64,000 nt of DNA from Stutzerimonas stutzeri (GCF_024448715.1 NZ_JAMOHZ010000003.1:372001-436000), one strand, 5' to 3'. Shown: positions 14,716 through 24,719, counted from the first letter of the stretch. Notes: generated by a model from the letters alone, not told the origin. Program-made: numbers and translations.

Positions 14716-15816
14716 TCAGCCCAGGTTGTCCTTGAGCATATTCAGCACGCGCCGCGCCACGTCCGCTGGGGCGATGGTATCGAGATCCTTATCGAGAGTG
14801 ACTTGGATGTCGTCGTTCACATCCGTCACACGGAGCTGATAACGCTCGGCGCGGGCCTCGATCTCCTCACGGTCTGGCGCCCCGCCGAACAACCGGGAGA
14901 AGAAACCAGGCTCGTCGTCTGGATTCTCCGCGCCTTCAGCCAGGTTGATGTAATAAACGCCTAGGCTTCGATCCAGGTCTTCGACGAGGATGTCACTCGC
15001 GGCCAGTGCACGTCCGACACTCGACCAGGCGCGGTTGAAGTCGGTATCGAGTTGCAACACTGGAGTACCACTGCCGGCTTCGCTGAGAGTTACGCGGCTA
15101 GGTGCGTCGAACTCGCGCTCGGCCAGCAGGGAGGCCGAGCCGCCTTGCGCAGCGCTGTTGGTCAAGCCAGCCTGCAACTCGTCGAGCAGCACGCGATCAA
15201 GTTCAGCGTTGGCAGTGGTTTCAGGCCAGGCGACGTCGGCGCTGCTGCCTGCCGGACGCTGGACACTAAGCAAATAGATTTCGCTGGTATCGCGCTGCAC
15301 GCCCGGCTCAACGCGGACACGGATGCGGGTCTCGCCGTCGCCTAGACCGAGATTGCGCACTAGCGCCGGAGCCAGTTGATCACTCGTCTGCCAGGCGGTA
15401 ATAAATTCACCGGTTTGAGGGCGCTCTTCGGCGATCTGGAAACCGTTGTTGGTAAAGAATTGCCGGGCCGCAGCCCAAACCAGCGAGGGCGCGCGCATCG
15501 CAATCAGCCAGCGCGCGTCTTCTGACGTCTGCAGGCTGAATTCGCTGGTTTCCTCGGCAATCAGCAGCCGCTGCGGGCGCGGCACTTCGTAGTCACCCGT
15601 AACACGGGTATCAGACACCTGCTGGGGAATCGGTAGCAGTGGCTCGATTGGACGCAACTCGGTGCCGGCAGGGACTTGCATCGGAGCAACTTGCCGCGCT
15701 TGCAGATAATCGCTACCACGGTCGCGGAAATATCCGTCTTCGCCCCACAACCAGCCACAACCGCTGGTTCCAGAGATGATCAGGGCTAGGGTCGAGAGTC
15801 CGGCCAGTCGCTTCAT
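14716..15816 (-). CDS. bamC: BamC outer-membrane assembly lipoprotein
   Basis: The protein has 366 residues from the internal ATG that gives a good lipoprotein signal (LALIISGTSGCG, with the lipid-carrying Cys about residue 20). The N-terminal part is unstructured (DYLQARQVAPMQVPAGTEL), as in BamC proteins that contact BamD. Two helix-grip domains follow (about 100-210 and 240-366). BamC is a non-essential subunit of the BAM complex that folds outer-membrane proteins. It lies between dapA and purC as in P. aeruginosa, and starts 39 bp after the dapA stop, so the two are co-transcribed. Confidence 0.93.
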   Translation of the reverse strand: MKRLAGLSTLALIISGTSGCGWLWGEDGYFRDRGSDYLQARQVAPMQVPAGTELRPIEPLLPIPQQVSDTRVTGDYEVPRPQRLLIAEETSEFSLQTSEDARWLIAMRAPSLVWAAARQFFTNNGFQIAEERPQTGEFITAWQTSDQLAPALVRNLGLGDGETRIRVRVEPGVQRDTSEIYLLSVQRPAGSSADVAWPETTANAELDRVLLDELQAGLTNSAAQGGSASLLAEREFDAPSRVTLSEAGSGTPVLQLDTDFNRAWSSVGRALAASDILVEDLDRSLGVYYINLAEGAENPDDEPGFFSRLFGGAPDREEIEARAERYQLRVTDVNDDIQVTLDKDLDTIAPADVARRVLNMLKDNLG

Positions 15817-15855
15817 GCGTGTTCCTTCATTAATAAACCAGTACACCGGATATCT

Positions 15856-16734
15856 TCAGGCCAGCACACCGGACTGGCGCATAGCCTGGCGCAGGGGTTC
15901 CTGGCAACGCTGGCTGAGCCAGGTCAGGGGCAGACGAATACCGTCAGGCATCAAACCCATTTCATGCAGCGCCCACTTCACCGGGATCGGGTTAGCCTCC
16001 ATGAATAATGTCTGGTGCAGCGGCATTAGTAATGCATTGATCGCACGTGCCTTTTCCGCATCGCCGGCAATGGCGGCGGCGCATAGCTCGCTCATGGCGC
16101 GGGGCGCGACGTTTGCGGTGACGGAAATATTGCCTTTGCCACCCATCAGCATCAGTTCGACGGCGGTAGCGTCGTCGCCTGAATAGACGAGAAATTCCTT
16201 ACTGACGCGATCGAGCACTTCCTGGCCGCGCTTGAGGTCGCCGGTCGCTTCCTTGATACCAATGATGTTGGGCACCTTGGAGAGCCGCTCGACAGTCTCT
16301 GGCAGCATGTCGCAGGCGGTACGACCGGGAACGTTATAGAGAATCTGCGGAATCGCCACGGCTTCGGCAATATGACGGAAATGCAGATACATGCCTTCCT
16401 GGGTCGGCTTGTTGTAGTACGGCGTGACCAGCAGGCAGGCATCGGCACCTGCCGCTTTGGCATTCTCGGTCAGCTCGACGGCTTCACGAGTGGAGTTGGC
16501 GCCGGTGCCGGCAATAACCGGAATGCGACCGTTGACCTGATCCACCACCCGGCGGATCACCTCGATATGTTCAGGCACCTCGAGCGTTGCCGACTCACCA
16601 GTGGTGCCGACCGCAACGATTGCATTGGTGCCTTCCTGCAAATGGAAATCCACCAGCTTGCTCAGGCTATCCCAATCAAGGCCGCCCTGCGCGTCCATGG
16701 GAGTGACCAACGCCACCATACTGCCCGCAATCAT
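15856..16734 (-). CDS. dapA: 4-hydroxy-tetrahydrodipicolinate synthase
   Basis: The protein has 292 residues, the normal DapA length, from the ATG giving [17 protein letters not shown]. It condenses pyruvate with aspartate semialdehyde, the first committed step to diaminopimelate and lysine. The visible signatures are [30 protein letters not shown] and [11 protein letters not shown], the last carrying the Schiff-base lysine. It is divergent from gcvR and leads an apparent dapA-bamC operon. Later steps of the pathway (dapC, dapD, dapE) lie at 52-60 kb. Confidence 0.97.
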   Translation of the reverse strand: MIAGSMVALVTPMDAQGGLDWDSLSKLVDFHLQEGTNAIVAVGTTGESATLEVPEHIEVIRRVVDQVNGRIPVIAGTGANSTREAVELTENAKAAGADACLLVTPYYNKPTQEGMYLHFRHIAEAVAIPQILYNVPGRTACDMLPETVERLSKVPNIIGIKEATGDLKRGQEVLDRVSKEFLVYSGDDATAVELMLMGGKGNISVTANVAPRAMSELCAAAIAGDAEKARAINALLMPLHQTLFMEANPIPVKWALHEMGLMPDGIRLPLTWLSQRCQEPLRQAMRQSGVLA

Positions 16735-16954
16735 GCAATCACTCCTGCCGGAAAAAGAGAGGCGTAATGGTACAAGGCTCCTTTGCGCTTTGCGAGTACG
16801 CTGGATGCATCCCTGTAACCAGACCGGCCACTGCGATATCGATGTGCTTTTCGCACATCGCCCGTGCACGCATTCCCTCCACTGACGCTTTTCGCTACTC
16901 TTAGCCGTTTTCGGCTTGGCTGGCCGTCCGATTCACCTACGCCAGGAATGCTGC

Positions 16955-17515
16955 ATGTCCACCCCTCCAGTACCCCGTGAACAGTTTCTCGTCATCAGCG
17001 CCATGGGCCGTAGCCCAATGGAGCTCACCAACGTGCTCTGCAGAGCCAGCAACGAGAACCGCTGCGCCGTGGTCAGCACGCGCCTGACCCGACATGGCGA
17101 GTGCTGCGCATTGGTTCTGGAAATAACCGGAACCTGGGACGCCCTCGCTCGCATGGAGACGGCGCTACCGGGTCTGGCAAAAAAACATGAGTTCACCACC
17201 AATGTGGTGCGCAGCGAAGCCCTGGAAACCCGCCCGCAGGCGCTGCCCTACGTTGCGTATGTCAGCTCGGTCTACCGTCCGGATATTCTCAACGAGCTGT
17301 GTCAGTTCTTTATTGACCACCGCGTCGAGCTCGAGAGCCTCACCTGCGATACCTATCAGGCGCCACAAACTGGCGGCACCATGCTCAACGCAACCCTGAC
17401 CGTAACGCTACCGGCGGGTACGCAGATCAGCTGGTTACGTGATCAGTTCCTGGATTTTGCCGACGCGCTGAATCTGGACGCGCTGATCGAACCCTGGCGC
17501 CCGCAGAACCCTTGA
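16955..17515 (+). CDS. gcvR: Glycine cleavage system repressor, ACT-domain protein
   Basis: The protein has 186 residues from the ATG with AGGA upstream. Two ACT domains are visible (about 11-80, starting FLVISAMGRSPMELTNVLC; about 95-175, starting LPYVAYVSSVYRPDILNEL). In E. coli GcvR binds glycine and GcvA to repress gcvTHP; in pseudomonads the same position next to dapA and bcp is conserved. It has no DNA-binding domain, so it must act by protein contact. The bcp start is 14 bp beyond its stop, indicating an operon. Confidence 0.9.
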   Translation: MSTPPVPREQFLVISAMGRSPMELTNVLCRASNENRCAVVSTRLTRHGECCALVLEITGTWDALARMETALPGLAKKHEFTTNVVRSEALETRPQALPYVAYVSSVYRPDILNELCQFFIDHRVELESLTCDTYQAPQTGGTMLNATLTVTLPAGTQISWLRDQFLDFADALNLDALIEPWRPQNP

Positions 17516-17529
17516 TAAGGACGAAACCG

Positions 17530-18003
17530 ATGCCCGTGGAAATCGACCAACCCGTTCCATCCTTCCAAGCTCAGGCGACCGGCGAGCAACAGATCAGCCC
17601 CGAAACGCTGAAGGGCAAGCAGGTGGTGTTTTACTTTTACCCAAAGGACAACACGCCGGGCTGCACCACCGAAGGCCAGACGTTTCGCGATCTGCACGAA
17701 GCGTTCAACGCGGCCAACACGCTGGTATTCGGCATTTCGCGGGACAGCCTGAAAACTCATGAAAACTTCAAGGCCAAGCAAGCGTTTCCGTTCGAGCTCA
17801 TCTGCGACAAGGATGAACAGCTCTGCCAACTTTTCGACGTGATCAAGCTGAAAAAGCTCTACGGTAAGGAATACATGGGCGTAGACCGCAGCACCTTTCT
17901 TGTCGACAGCGACGGCGTCCTGCGTCAGGAATGGCGAGGCGTGAAGGTTCCCGGGCATGTCGAAGCCGTTTTGCAGGCCGCTCAGGCGCTGCATCAGCAA
18001 TAA
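17530..18003 (+). CDS. bcp: Thioredoxin-dependent peroxiredoxin (BCP family)
   Basis: This 157-residue cytoplasmic peroxidase reduces hydroperoxides; the start has AAGGACG upstream. The active-site motif DNTPGCTTEGQTF contains the peroxidatic cysteine near residue 46. Unlike E. coli Bcp, there is no second cysteine five residues later (Gln is there), so the enzyme is of the one-cysteine or alternative-resolving type; the other cysteines (ICDKDEQLCQLF) are far along the chain. It is co-transcribed with gcvR and followed by a terminator. Confidence 0.95.
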   Translation: MPVEIDQPVPSFQAQATGEQQISPETLKGKQVVFYFYPKDNTPGCTTEGQTFRDLHEAFNAANTLVFGISRDSLKTHENFKAKQAFPFELICDKDEQLCQLFDVIKLKKLYGKEYMGVDRSTFLVDSDGVLRQEWRGVKVPGHVEAVLQAAQALHQQ

Positions 18004-18006
18004 GCA

Positions 18007-18036
18007 GAAGGCCGGCGAAAAAGCCGGCCTTTCTCG
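18007..18036 (+). terminator. Rho-independent terminator of gcvR-bcp
   Basis: AAGGCCGGC-GAAAAA-GCCGGCCTTTCTC is a strong stem with a short U-tail, 3 bp after the bcp stop. Confidence 0.9.
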
Positions 18037-18162
18037 TTCTAGATCATATCGGTACCCGCTCGACCAGTCACCGATTGCTGGCGATCCTTGGGTAGAAGCA
18101 AAAGAGACTGCCATTCCACCAGATCCGCGGCAACTCGTTGTTAAGCACGTATTTTTTGGCTC

Positions 18163-18414
18163 TCAGGCCTTGCGCAGCCAGTAACGATAGAGCCCATCAT
18201 CCACTTCCTCATGCAACAACGCATGGCCGGCCAGCTTGGCGAAACTGCGCAAATCCCGCTGTGAGCCCGGGTCCGTCGCAGTAATCTTCAGCACCTGACC
18301 GCTGTTTAGTCGATTAAGCTCCAGTTTCGCCTTGAGCAGCGGCATCGGACAGTCCAGCCCAATCGCGTCCAGTTCGGCGTCGCAGGCAGCGCCGGGCGCA
18401 CCCTGTTCAGTCAT
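18163..18414 (-). CDS. tusA: TusA/SirA-family sulfur-carrier protein
   Basis: The protein has 83 residues from the second ATG (MTEQG), chosen because GAGGAG lies 6 bp before it and directly abuts the first. The family motif LDCPMPLLKAKLEL holds the sulfur-carrying cysteine. TusA passes persulfide for tRNA thiolation and molybdenum-cofactor enzymes. At this position, next to the M48 protease, P. aeruginosa has PA1006, a TusA-like protein linked to molybdenum metabolism and biofilms. It is divergent from bepA. Confidence 0.9.
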   Translation of the reverse strand: MTEQGAPGAACDAELDAIGLDCPMPLLKAKLELNRLNSGQVLKITATDPGSQRDLRSFAKLAGHALLHEEVDDGLYRYWLRKA

Positions 18415-18521
18415 GATCATCTCCTCAAAAAGAGGCGCAGAATACCGAGCTGCACCCAGCCCTGGCCAGCTACCCAGACACAAGGCTACAGTAGCGTTCC
18501 TGCTTTGATGAGCCAGTCTGG

Positions 18522-19952
18522 ATGAAATTGCTGCGCCCTACTCTGCTGACGCTAGCGTGCCTAATCGGGCAACCGGCTATGGCCAATGATCTGCCCTCCC
18601 TCGGCGATTCCAGCTCTGGCATCGTCTCGCCGGAACAGGAACATCAATTGGGCCGAGCCTGGCTCAGTCTGCTGCGCGGCCAGGTCCCGCAGCTGTCGGA
18701 TCCTTTACTCAAGGATTATTTGGAGCGCAGCGTATATCGCTTGGCCGAGACCAGCCAGTTGCAGGATCGGCGCCTGGAATTCGTACTGCTCGACAGCCCA
18801 CAGCTGAACGCATTTGCCGCACCGGGCGGCATCATCGGCGTCAATGGTGGGTTGTTTCTCCATGCGCAGACCGAAAGCGAATACGCCTCGGTGCTGGCAC
18901 ACGAATTGGCGCACCTCTCCCAACGTCACTTTGCCCGTGGCTTGGAAGCGCAGCAGCGCATGCAACTGCCATTGATGGCGGCGATGCTCGCCGGGGTAGT
19001 CGCGGCAGCGGCCGGCGCGGGCGATGCGGGTATCGCCGCGATTCTTTCGACCCAGGCCGCCGCTATTCAGGCACAGCGGCGCTTCTCCCGGCAGAACGAA
19101 CAGGAAGCCGACCGCATCGGCATCATAAATCTCGAACGGGCCGGCTACGACCCGCGGGCGATGCCGGAGATGTTCGGTCGCCTGATGCGGCAGTATCGCT
19201 ACGATCAGAAGCCGCCGGAGTTCCTCCTCACCCACCCGGTCACCGAATCGCGCATCGCCGACACCAAGAACCGCGCCGAGCAATATCCAGAGGGCGGAGT
19301 TGAGGACAGCCTGCGTTACCAACTGATGCGCGCACGAGTGGACCTGAAATTCGAAAGCACACCAGGGCTCAGCGCCAAGCGCTTCCGGGCCATGCTCAGC
19401 GAAGATGAGACTCTCGACGCTGCCCGTTATGGGCTGGCGTTGGCGCAGATCAAGAGCGGTCAGCTCGACGAGGCTGCCGCCAGCCTGCAACCGTTGCTGA
19501 AGAAGGAGCCGGACGACATCACTTACAACCTTGCCCAGATCGAGCTGGACATCACCGCGAATCGCCTTACCGCAGCACGCGAACGAACCCAACACCTGCT
19601 CGAGCTGTACCCCAGCAGTTACCCAGTGCGCCAGACGCACATTGACCTGCTGATCAAGGAGAACAAGCTGCAGGAGGCCGAGCGAGAACTGGACAAGCTG
19701 GTCGCAACCCGCCCCACGGATCCGGACATTTGGTACCAGGTCTCAGAGATCCGTGGCCTCACCGGAAATATCATCGGCCTGCATCAAGGCCGCGCGGAAT
19801 TCTTCGCGCTGGTCGGCGATTACGACAAAGCGATTGAGCAGCTGGATTTTGCCAAACGCCGCTCGAACAACTTCCAGACAGCCGCACGTATCGACGCCCG
19901 ACAGAAAGAATTGATCGAGGAGAAGCGAATGGTCGAGGAGATGTTGCGCTAA
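18522..19952 (+). CDS. bepA: BepA-like periplasmic M48 metalloprotease with TPR domain
   Basis: The protein has 476 residues. A signal peptide ends near residue 21 (QPAMA). The zinc metalloprotease domain carries HELAHL (about 127-132) and the downstream EQEADRIGI, whose Glu is the third ligand. The C-terminal 200 residues are tetratricopeptide repeats (ITYNLAQIELDITANRLTAA; ERELDKLVATRPTDPDIWYQ). BepA (YfgC) both assists and degrades outer-membrane proteins such as LptD at the BAM complex. The ribosome site is weak. The gene is monocistronic with a hairpin after the stop. Confidence 0.92.
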   Translation: MKLLRPTLLTLACLIGQPAMANDLPSLGDSSSGIVSPEQEHQLGRAWLSLLRGQVPQLSDPLLKDYLERSVYRLAETSQLQDRRLEFVLLDSPQLNAFAAPGGIIGVNGGLFLHAQTESEYASVLAHELAHLSQRHFARGLEAQQRMQLPLMAAMLAGVVAAAAGAGDAGIAAILSTQAAAIQAQRRFSRQNEQEADRIGIINLERAGYDPRAMPEMFGRLMRQYRYDQKPPEFLLTHPVTESRIADTKNRAEQYPEGGVEDSLRYQLMRARVDLKFESTPGLSAKRFRAMLSEDETLDAARYGLALAQIKSGQLDEAAASLQPLLKKEPDDITYNLAQIELDITANRLTAARERTQHLLELYPSSYPVRQTHIDLLIKENKLQEAERELDKLVATRPTDPDIWYQVSEIRGLTGNIIGLHQGRAEFFALVGDYDKAIEQLDFAKRRSNNFQTAARIDARQKELIEEKRMVEEMLR

Positions 19953-19957
19953 GACTT

Positions 19958-19985
19958 AGCAGCGCCGAACAAGGCGCCGCTTTCG
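19958..19985 (+). terminator. Probable terminator of bepA
   Basis: AGCAGCGCC-GAACAA-GGCGCCGCTTTC forms a GC stem with one mismatch and a short U-run just after the bepA stop. Confidence 0.6.
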
Positions 19986-20043
19986 ATCAGGCATGAACGA
20001 AGCAGGCAATACAGGCGCAAAGCTCGCGCTGTGTCACGAGGAA

Positions 20044-21102
20044 TCAGGCGTTACCGGCCTGTTTGATACGCGCCGCCTGGGTGAAGTCCAGCATCCGCTT
20101 GAGAGGCTTGATCGCTCGCGGGACTAGTGCAGGATCAACGAAAATCTCGTTACTGCCAGTACGCAGACAATGCAGCGTCCGTTCCAGAGTGTTCATTGCC
20201 ATCCACGGGCAATGGGCACAACTGCGGCAGGCGGCACCGCTACCAGCAGTGGGCGCCTCGACAAACGCCTTGTCGGGACACAGCTGCTGCATCTTGTAGA
20301 AGATGCCGCGGTCGGTGGCGACGATAAAGGTAGGATTCGCCATCGTCTGCGCCGCCTTGATCAATTGACTGGTGGAGCCAACCGCATCCGCCAGCGCGAT
20401 CACCGCTTCCGGCGATTCCGGGTGAACCAGAACGGCGGCATCTGGATACAATGCCTTCATGTCTTCTAGCTGCTTAGCCTTGAATTCCTCATGGACGATA
20501 CATGCGCCATCCCATAGCAGCATGTCGGCACCGGTTTCGCGCTGCACGTAGCTGCCGAGGTGCTTGTCCGGCGCCCAGATAATTTTCTCGCCGTTGTCCA
20601 TCAGGCTTTCAACGATTTCTAGCGCGCAACTCGATGTAACCACCCAGTCGGCCCGCGCCTTAACCGCCGCCGATGTGTTGGCATAGACAACCACGGTGCG
20701 TTCTGGATGCTGATCACAGAACGCCGAGAATTCCGCCACGGGACAGCCGAGATCCAGCGAACAGGTTGCGTCCAGAGTGGGCATCAGCACCCGCTTTTCA
20801 GGATTGAGAATTTTCGCCGTCTCACCCATGAACTTGACGCCGGCGACAACCACCGTCTTCGCCGAATGCTCATTGCCGAACCGAGCCATCTCCAGCGAAT
20901 CGGAGACACAACCTCCAGTTTCCTCGGCCAGCGCCTGGATTACCGGATCGGTGTAGTAATGCGCCACGAGCACCGCATTCTGCCTCTTCAGCTCGACAGC
21001 AATATCGCTGCGCAACTGCGCTTCCTGCTCGGACGAGAGCGGCTTGGGTTGCTTGGCCGCCAAATGAGCCTGCACAAGAATGCGTTCGGGTATCTGCGTC
21101 AT
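20044..21102 (-). CDS. nadA: Quinolinate synthase
   Basis: The protein has 352 residues. It condenses iminoaspartate with dihydroxyacetone phosphate to quinolinate in NAD synthesis and carries a 4Fe-4S cluster. The visible motifs are [19 protein letters not shown] (substrate site), [19 protein letters not shown] and the C-terminal [17 protein letters not shown], the last two holding cluster cysteines. The usual cytosolic length is kept. It is a single gene facing away from the CoA-transferase; upstream DNA has no obvious regulatory palindrome. Confidence 0.97.
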   Translation of the reverse strand: MTQIPERILVQAHLAAKQPKPLSSEQEAQLRSDIAVELKRQNAVLVAHYYTDPVIQALAEETGGCVSDSLEMARFGNEHSAKTVVVAGVKFMGETAKILNPEKRVLMPTLDATCSLDLGCPVAEFSAFCDQHPERTVVVYANTSAAVKARADWVVTSSCALEIVESLMDNGEKIIWAPDKHLGSYVQRETGADMLLWDGACIVHEEFKAKQLEDMKALYPDAAVLVHPESPEAVIALADAVGSTSQLIKAAQTMANPTFIVATDRGIFYKMQQLCPDKAFVEAPTAGSGAACRSCAHCPWMAMNTLERTLHCLRTGSNEIFVDPALVPRAIKPLKRMLDFTQAARIKQAGNA

Positions 21103-21446
21103 GGTTCGCGGGTCCTACAAAACACGTTATTGCATGAGATGGCCGAGTATAACTCGGTCAACCGGCCATATCGGACGAGGCAAGAGAAGGATGCAGCGCG
21201 GCATGCAGACCGACATCGCCCTGCCCGTTCAAGGGGGCAGGAATACTAGCCGAAGCATCTGCAAAAGGGGAAGCGAGGTATAGGCAGGCTACGCCCTTGC
21301 GTGGCCCGAAACAAAACCATCAGCATTCAGACGATGTGAAAAGCTGCTGCGCTCGGCTATGCGGCGTTAAACACAGGCTCGATTGCGCTCAGTCAAAAAT
21401 CGTCATTGCAAAAGAAACCGCCGGCAATCGCCGGCGGTTATTTCGA
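21103..21446. other. Intergenic region between nadA and the CoA-transferase gene
   Basis: This 344-bp region contains the nadA upstream sequence on the left and the CoA-transferase terminator on the right. In between I see no convincing gene, tRNA or repeat. Confidence 0.5.
21412..21440 (-). terminator. Rho-independent terminator of the CoA-transferase gene
   Basis: Minus strand AACCGCCGGC-GATT-GCCGGCGGTTTCTTTT is a perfect stem with a U-rich tail, immediately after the stop. Confidence 0.92.
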
Positions 21447-22943
21447 TCATGCGTCTTTGAGCATATGACCGCGTTCTTCCAGATTGATGTGCCAGTTCAT
21501 GGCCTCACGCAGCATATGTGGAGTCTGACCACCTCTATCACAGGCGCCTTCGAAGTACTGGTTCAGCGCATCACGGTAGGACGGATGCACACAATTGTCG
21601 ATGATCACGCGTGCCCGCTCGCGCGGCGCCAGACCACGCAGATCCGCCAGTCCCTGCTCGGTAACCAGAATTTCCACGTCGTGCTCGGTGTGGTCCACGT
21701 GCGCGACCATTGGTACGACGCTGGAGATATTGCCGCCCTTAGCGATCGACTTGGTCACAAAGATAGCTATATGCGCGTTACGTGCGAAGTCACCGGAGCC
21801 ACCGATGCCGTTCATCATCTTGGTGCCACCGACGTGCGTCGAGTTGACGTTGCCGTAGATATCGAACTCCAATGCGGTATTGATACCCACAATACCTAGA
21901 CGACGCACCAGCTCCGGATGGTTGGAGATTTCCTGAGGACGCAGCACCAGCTTGTCCTTGTACTTCTCCAGGTTGCCGAACACGCGATCGTTGCAGCGCT
22001 CGGAGAGAGTAATGGAGCAGCCCGACGCAAACTTCATCTTGCCAGCGTCGATCAGCTCGAACGTGCAGTCCTGCAGCACTTCGGAGTACATCACCAGATC
22101 TTCGAACGGGGAATCAATCAGACCGCACACTACGGCGTTGGCGATGTTGCCGATACCAACCTGCATCGGACCGAGGTTCTTCGGCATACGACCAGCGGCG
22201 ACTTCCTTCTTGAAAAATTCGACCAGGTGGTTGGCGATTGCTTGGGTTTCGTCATCGGCCGGAGTAACAGTGGAGTAAGAGTCCGGCTGTTCGGTAATGA
22301 CGATGGCAGCGATCTTCGCAGGATCAACCGGAATGGCCGGAGTGCCGATACGATCGTCTACCTTGGTCAGCGGGATCGGTCCACGGGCCGGGCGCTCGCC
22401 TGGGAAGTAGATGTCATGCAGACCTTCCAGGTTGGGGTTGTGCGCCAGGTTCAGCTCGATGATTATCTTGTCGGCGAATACGGCCAAGTTGGCTGAGTTG
22501 CCTACCGAGGTAGTCGGGACGATATGGCCCTGTTCGGTGATGCTCACGGCCTCGATGATGGTGACATCAGGACGCTTGATCTGATGGTTACGCATCTGCT
22601 CGACGGTGTGAGAAAGATGCTGATCAATGAACATGACCTCGCCCTGGTTGATCGCCTTGCGCAGGACGGCATCCGCCTGGAACGGCCCACGACGGGCCAG
22701 CAGGCCAGCTGCAGCCATCTTTCCGTCCAGATCATTACCCAGGCTGGCGCCGGTGATCAGGCTGATCTTCAGCTTCTCGTCCTTTGCGCGGTCGATCAAT
22801 GCAAGGGGCACTGCTTTAGCCTCGCCCGCACGGGTAAAGCCGCTCATGCCGACAGTCATGCCGTCGTGAATAAGAGTAGCGGCCTCATGGGCGCTCATGA
22901 CCTTGCTCTGCAGGGAGGACAAGCGGATGCGATCAGAATACAT
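21447..22943 (-). CDS. Succinate/acetate-type CoA-transferase (acetyl-CoA hydrolase family)
   Basis: This 498-residue protein belongs to the class I CoA-transferase group that includes propionyl-CoA:succinate CoA-transferase and acetate AarC. The visible features are GMTVGMSGFTRAGEAKAVP at the N-terminus, a glycine-rich NAVVCGLIDSPFEDLVMYSEVLQD segment (broken here by Gly/Pro turns) that probably carries the catalytic glutamate, GGSGDFARNAHIAIF and VTEQGLADLRGLAPRERA. It would move CoA between succinate and acetate or propionate. It is monocistronic, with its own terminator, and is the only gene between nadA and tRNA-Lys. Confidence 0.9.
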   Translation of the reverse strand: MYSDRIRLSSLQSKVMSAHEAATLIHDGMTVGMSGFTRAGEAKAVPLALIDRAKDEKLKISLITGASLGNDLDGKMAAAGLLARRGPFQADAVLRKAINQGEVMFIDQHLSHTVEQMRNHQIKRPDVTIIEAVSITEQGHIVPTTSVGNSANLAVFADKIIIELNLAHNPNLEGLHDIYFPGERPARGPIPLTKVDDRIGTPAIPVDPAKIAAIVITEQPDSYSTVTPADDETQAIANHLVEFFKKEVAAGRMPKNLGPMQVGIGNIANAVVCGLIDSPFEDLVMYSEVLQDCTFELIDAGKMKFASGCSITLSERCNDRVFGNLEKYKDKLVLRPQEISNHPELVRRLGIVGINTALEFDIYGNVNSTHVGGTKMMNGIGGSGDFARNAHIAIFVTKSIAKGGNISSVVPMVAHVDHTEHDVEILVTEQGLADLRGLAPRERARVIIDNCVHPSYRDALNQYFEGACDRGGQTPHMLREAMNWHINLEERGHMLKDA

Positions 22944-23087
22944 TTGAGCCTCAAACCAACGGAAAATCGGGAGGTCAAAGTCTATTACGTTCTATCTCGC
23001 GCCAGTCCCAGACAAAGGTCGTAGAGAAACGGGTGTTTATAGCTGAGCGATTAAATCGTTTTGCTTTTCGGCAGAGTTCCAAGACAT

Positions 23088-23127
23088 AAAAAAAAACCGG
23101 ATGACCTTTCGGCCTCCGGTTTTGTTC
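23088..23127 (-). terminator. Rho-independent terminator of tRNA-Lys
   Basis: Minus strand AAAACCGGAGGCCGAAAGGTCATCCGGTTTT, followed by more U residues, forms a stem with an internal GGCC/GGTC extension about 15 bases beyond the tRNA. Confidence 0.85.
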
Positions 23128-23141
23128 TCACTAGGAGAATA

Positions 23142-23217
23142 TGGTGGGTCGTGTGGGATTCGAACCTACGACCAATTGGTTAAAAGCCAACTGCTCTACC
23201 AACTGAGCTAACGACCC
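23142..23217 (-). tRNA. tRNA-Lys (anticodon UUU)
   Basis: The 76-base gene reads GGGTCGTTAGCTCAGTTGG at the 5' end, has the anticodon arm TTGGCTTTTAACCAA with TTT, the T-arm TAGGTTCGAATCCTA and an encoded CCA. It lies next to queC, matching the P. aeruginosa tRNA-Lys locus used as an attachment site by PAPI-1/pKLC102-type elements. No such element is present here. Confidence 0.97.
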
Positions 23218-23274
23218 AATGCGGAGCGCATGATACTGATTTGATTGATTAAATCAACCATTTTTACATCCGCT

Positions 23275-23949
23275 TTAGCGATAGCGAGTCGAATCTACGA
23301 TACCGGCCTCTTCAAAGCCGGCTGCGCGCAGACGGCAACTGTCGCATTTACCACAGGCACGACCATCCTCATCAGCCTGGTAGCAAGAAACCGTCATGGC
23401 GTAATCGACGCCTAGCCGAACACCGGTCTGAACGATTTCCGCCTTGCTGAGATTCTGCAACGGCGCGCGGATGGCAAAGCCTTGCCCTTGTACTCCAGCC
23501 TTGGTCGCAAGATTAGCCATGCGTTCGAACGCATCGATGAACTCCGGACGACAATCGGGATAACCGGAGTAATCGACAGCGTTCACCCCAATGAAGATAT
23601 CTCGCGCACCGAGCACCTCAGCCCAACCCAGCGCCAAAGAAAGAAATACCGTGTTGCGAGCCGGTACGTAGGTTACCGGTATCCCCTCACCCATTTCTTC
23701 AGGCACCGCAATATTGCTATCGGTCAGCGCAGAACCTCCTATGCCATTGAGATTCATGCCAATCACTTTATGTTCGACCACACCCAACTGGCGCGCGACT
23801 CGCTCTGCCGCCTGGAGCTCCGCGCGGTGGCGCTGGCCATAATCGAAGCTCATGGTGTAGCAGGCGTATCCTTGCGCCTTTGCCATCGCGACCACGGTCG
23901 CAGAGTCGAGCCCGCCAGAGAGAAGGATCACGGCTTTCTTATCAGTCAT
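23275..23949 (-). CDS. queC: 7-cyano-7-deazaguanine synthase
   Basis: The protein has 224 residues from the second ATG ([10 protein letters not shown]). It converts CDG to preQ0 with ATP and ammonia on the route to queuosine. The PP-loop [12 protein letters not shown] (about 9-20) binds ATP. The C-terminal zinc site is seen as [18 protein letters not shown]. It lies 50 bp after queE on the same strand, giving a two-gene preQ0 operon. Confidence 0.97.
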   Translation of the reverse strand: MTDKKAVILLSGGLDSATVVAMAKAQGYACYTMSFDYGQRHRAELQAAERVARQLGVVEHKVIGMNLNGIGGSALTDSNIAVPEEMGEGIPVTYVPARNTVFLSLALGWAEVLGARDIFIGVNAVDYSGYPDCRPEFIDAFERMANLATKAGVQGQGFAIRAPLQNLSKAEIVQTGVRLGVDYAMTVSCYQADEDGRACGKCDSCRLRAAGFEEAGIVDSTRYR

Positions 23950-23999
23950 TGCATTACCTATCGAATACACCGGAACATCCTGCGAGCTCCGGACTGGTA

Positions 24000-24647
24000 T
24001 CAGTGGCCGGGCGCGTCGTTCCAGAGGATCTTGTGCAGCTGAAGCTGCAGTCGCACCGGGAGATTGTCGTTGACGATCCAGTCGGCCAACGCGCGCGCAT
24101 CGATCTGTCCATGGCTAGGCGAAAATAGCACCTCGCCAGCGCGGTCATCCAGCCGGTATTCGATAAGTTTGGATACCGCCCAGTCGTAGTCGTCACGCGA
24201 GCAAATGACGAATTTCACCTGGTCGTTGCGCGTCAAGTAGCCGATATTCTCGTAGAGATTGCGACTTACCTCTGCCGAGCCCGGGGTTTTCAAATCAACC
24301 ACCCGACTCACCCGCTCATCCGTCGTGGAAATATCCAGTGCACCACTGGTTTCCAACGACACCTCGTAGCCGGCGTCGCAGAGGCGCTGCAGCAACGGCA
24401 CACAATTCGGTTGAGCAAGCGGCTCGCCACCGGTAACACAGACGTAGCGAGGCTTATAGGAAGCAACTCGCTCGAGAATGGCCTCGATCGAGATGATCTC
24501 GCCACCACTGAATGCGTAGGCGGTATCGCAGTATTGACAGCGCAGGGGACAGCCGGTCAGGCGGACGAATACAGTGGGCAGACCACTGGTACGCGTCTCC
24601 CCCTGCAGCGAGTAAAAAATCTCGGAAATTCGCAGGGTATGATGCAT
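24000..24647 (-). CDS. queE: 7-carboxy-7-deazaguanine synthase
   Basis: The protein has 215 residues from [17 protein letters not shown]; a further upstream start would add 11 residues not found in relatives. It is a radical-SAM enzyme that contracts the ring of CPH4 to CDG. The 4Fe-4S motif [19 protein letters not shown] has the expected C-x3-C-x2-C spacing, and [12 protein letters not shown] binds SAM. It is followed by queC and separated from cpoB by a terminator. Confidence 0.96.
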   Translation of the reverse strand: MHHTLRISEIFYSLQGETRTSGLPTVFVRLTGCPLRCQYCDTAYAFSGGEIISIEAILERVASYKPRYVCVTGGEPLAQPNCVPLLQRLCDAGYEVSLETSGALDISTTDERVSRVVDLKTPGSAEVSRNLYENIGYLTRNDQVKFVICSRDDYDWAVSKLIEYRLDDRAGEVLFSPSHGQIDARALADWIVNDNLPVRLQLQLHKILWNDAPGH

Positions 24648-24719
24648 ATCAGCCACGGGCGTGACGGCTAAACAGGCCATCCGCCTCCGTTGCGGGAAAA
24701 GGGGCAGCGATTCTAACGA

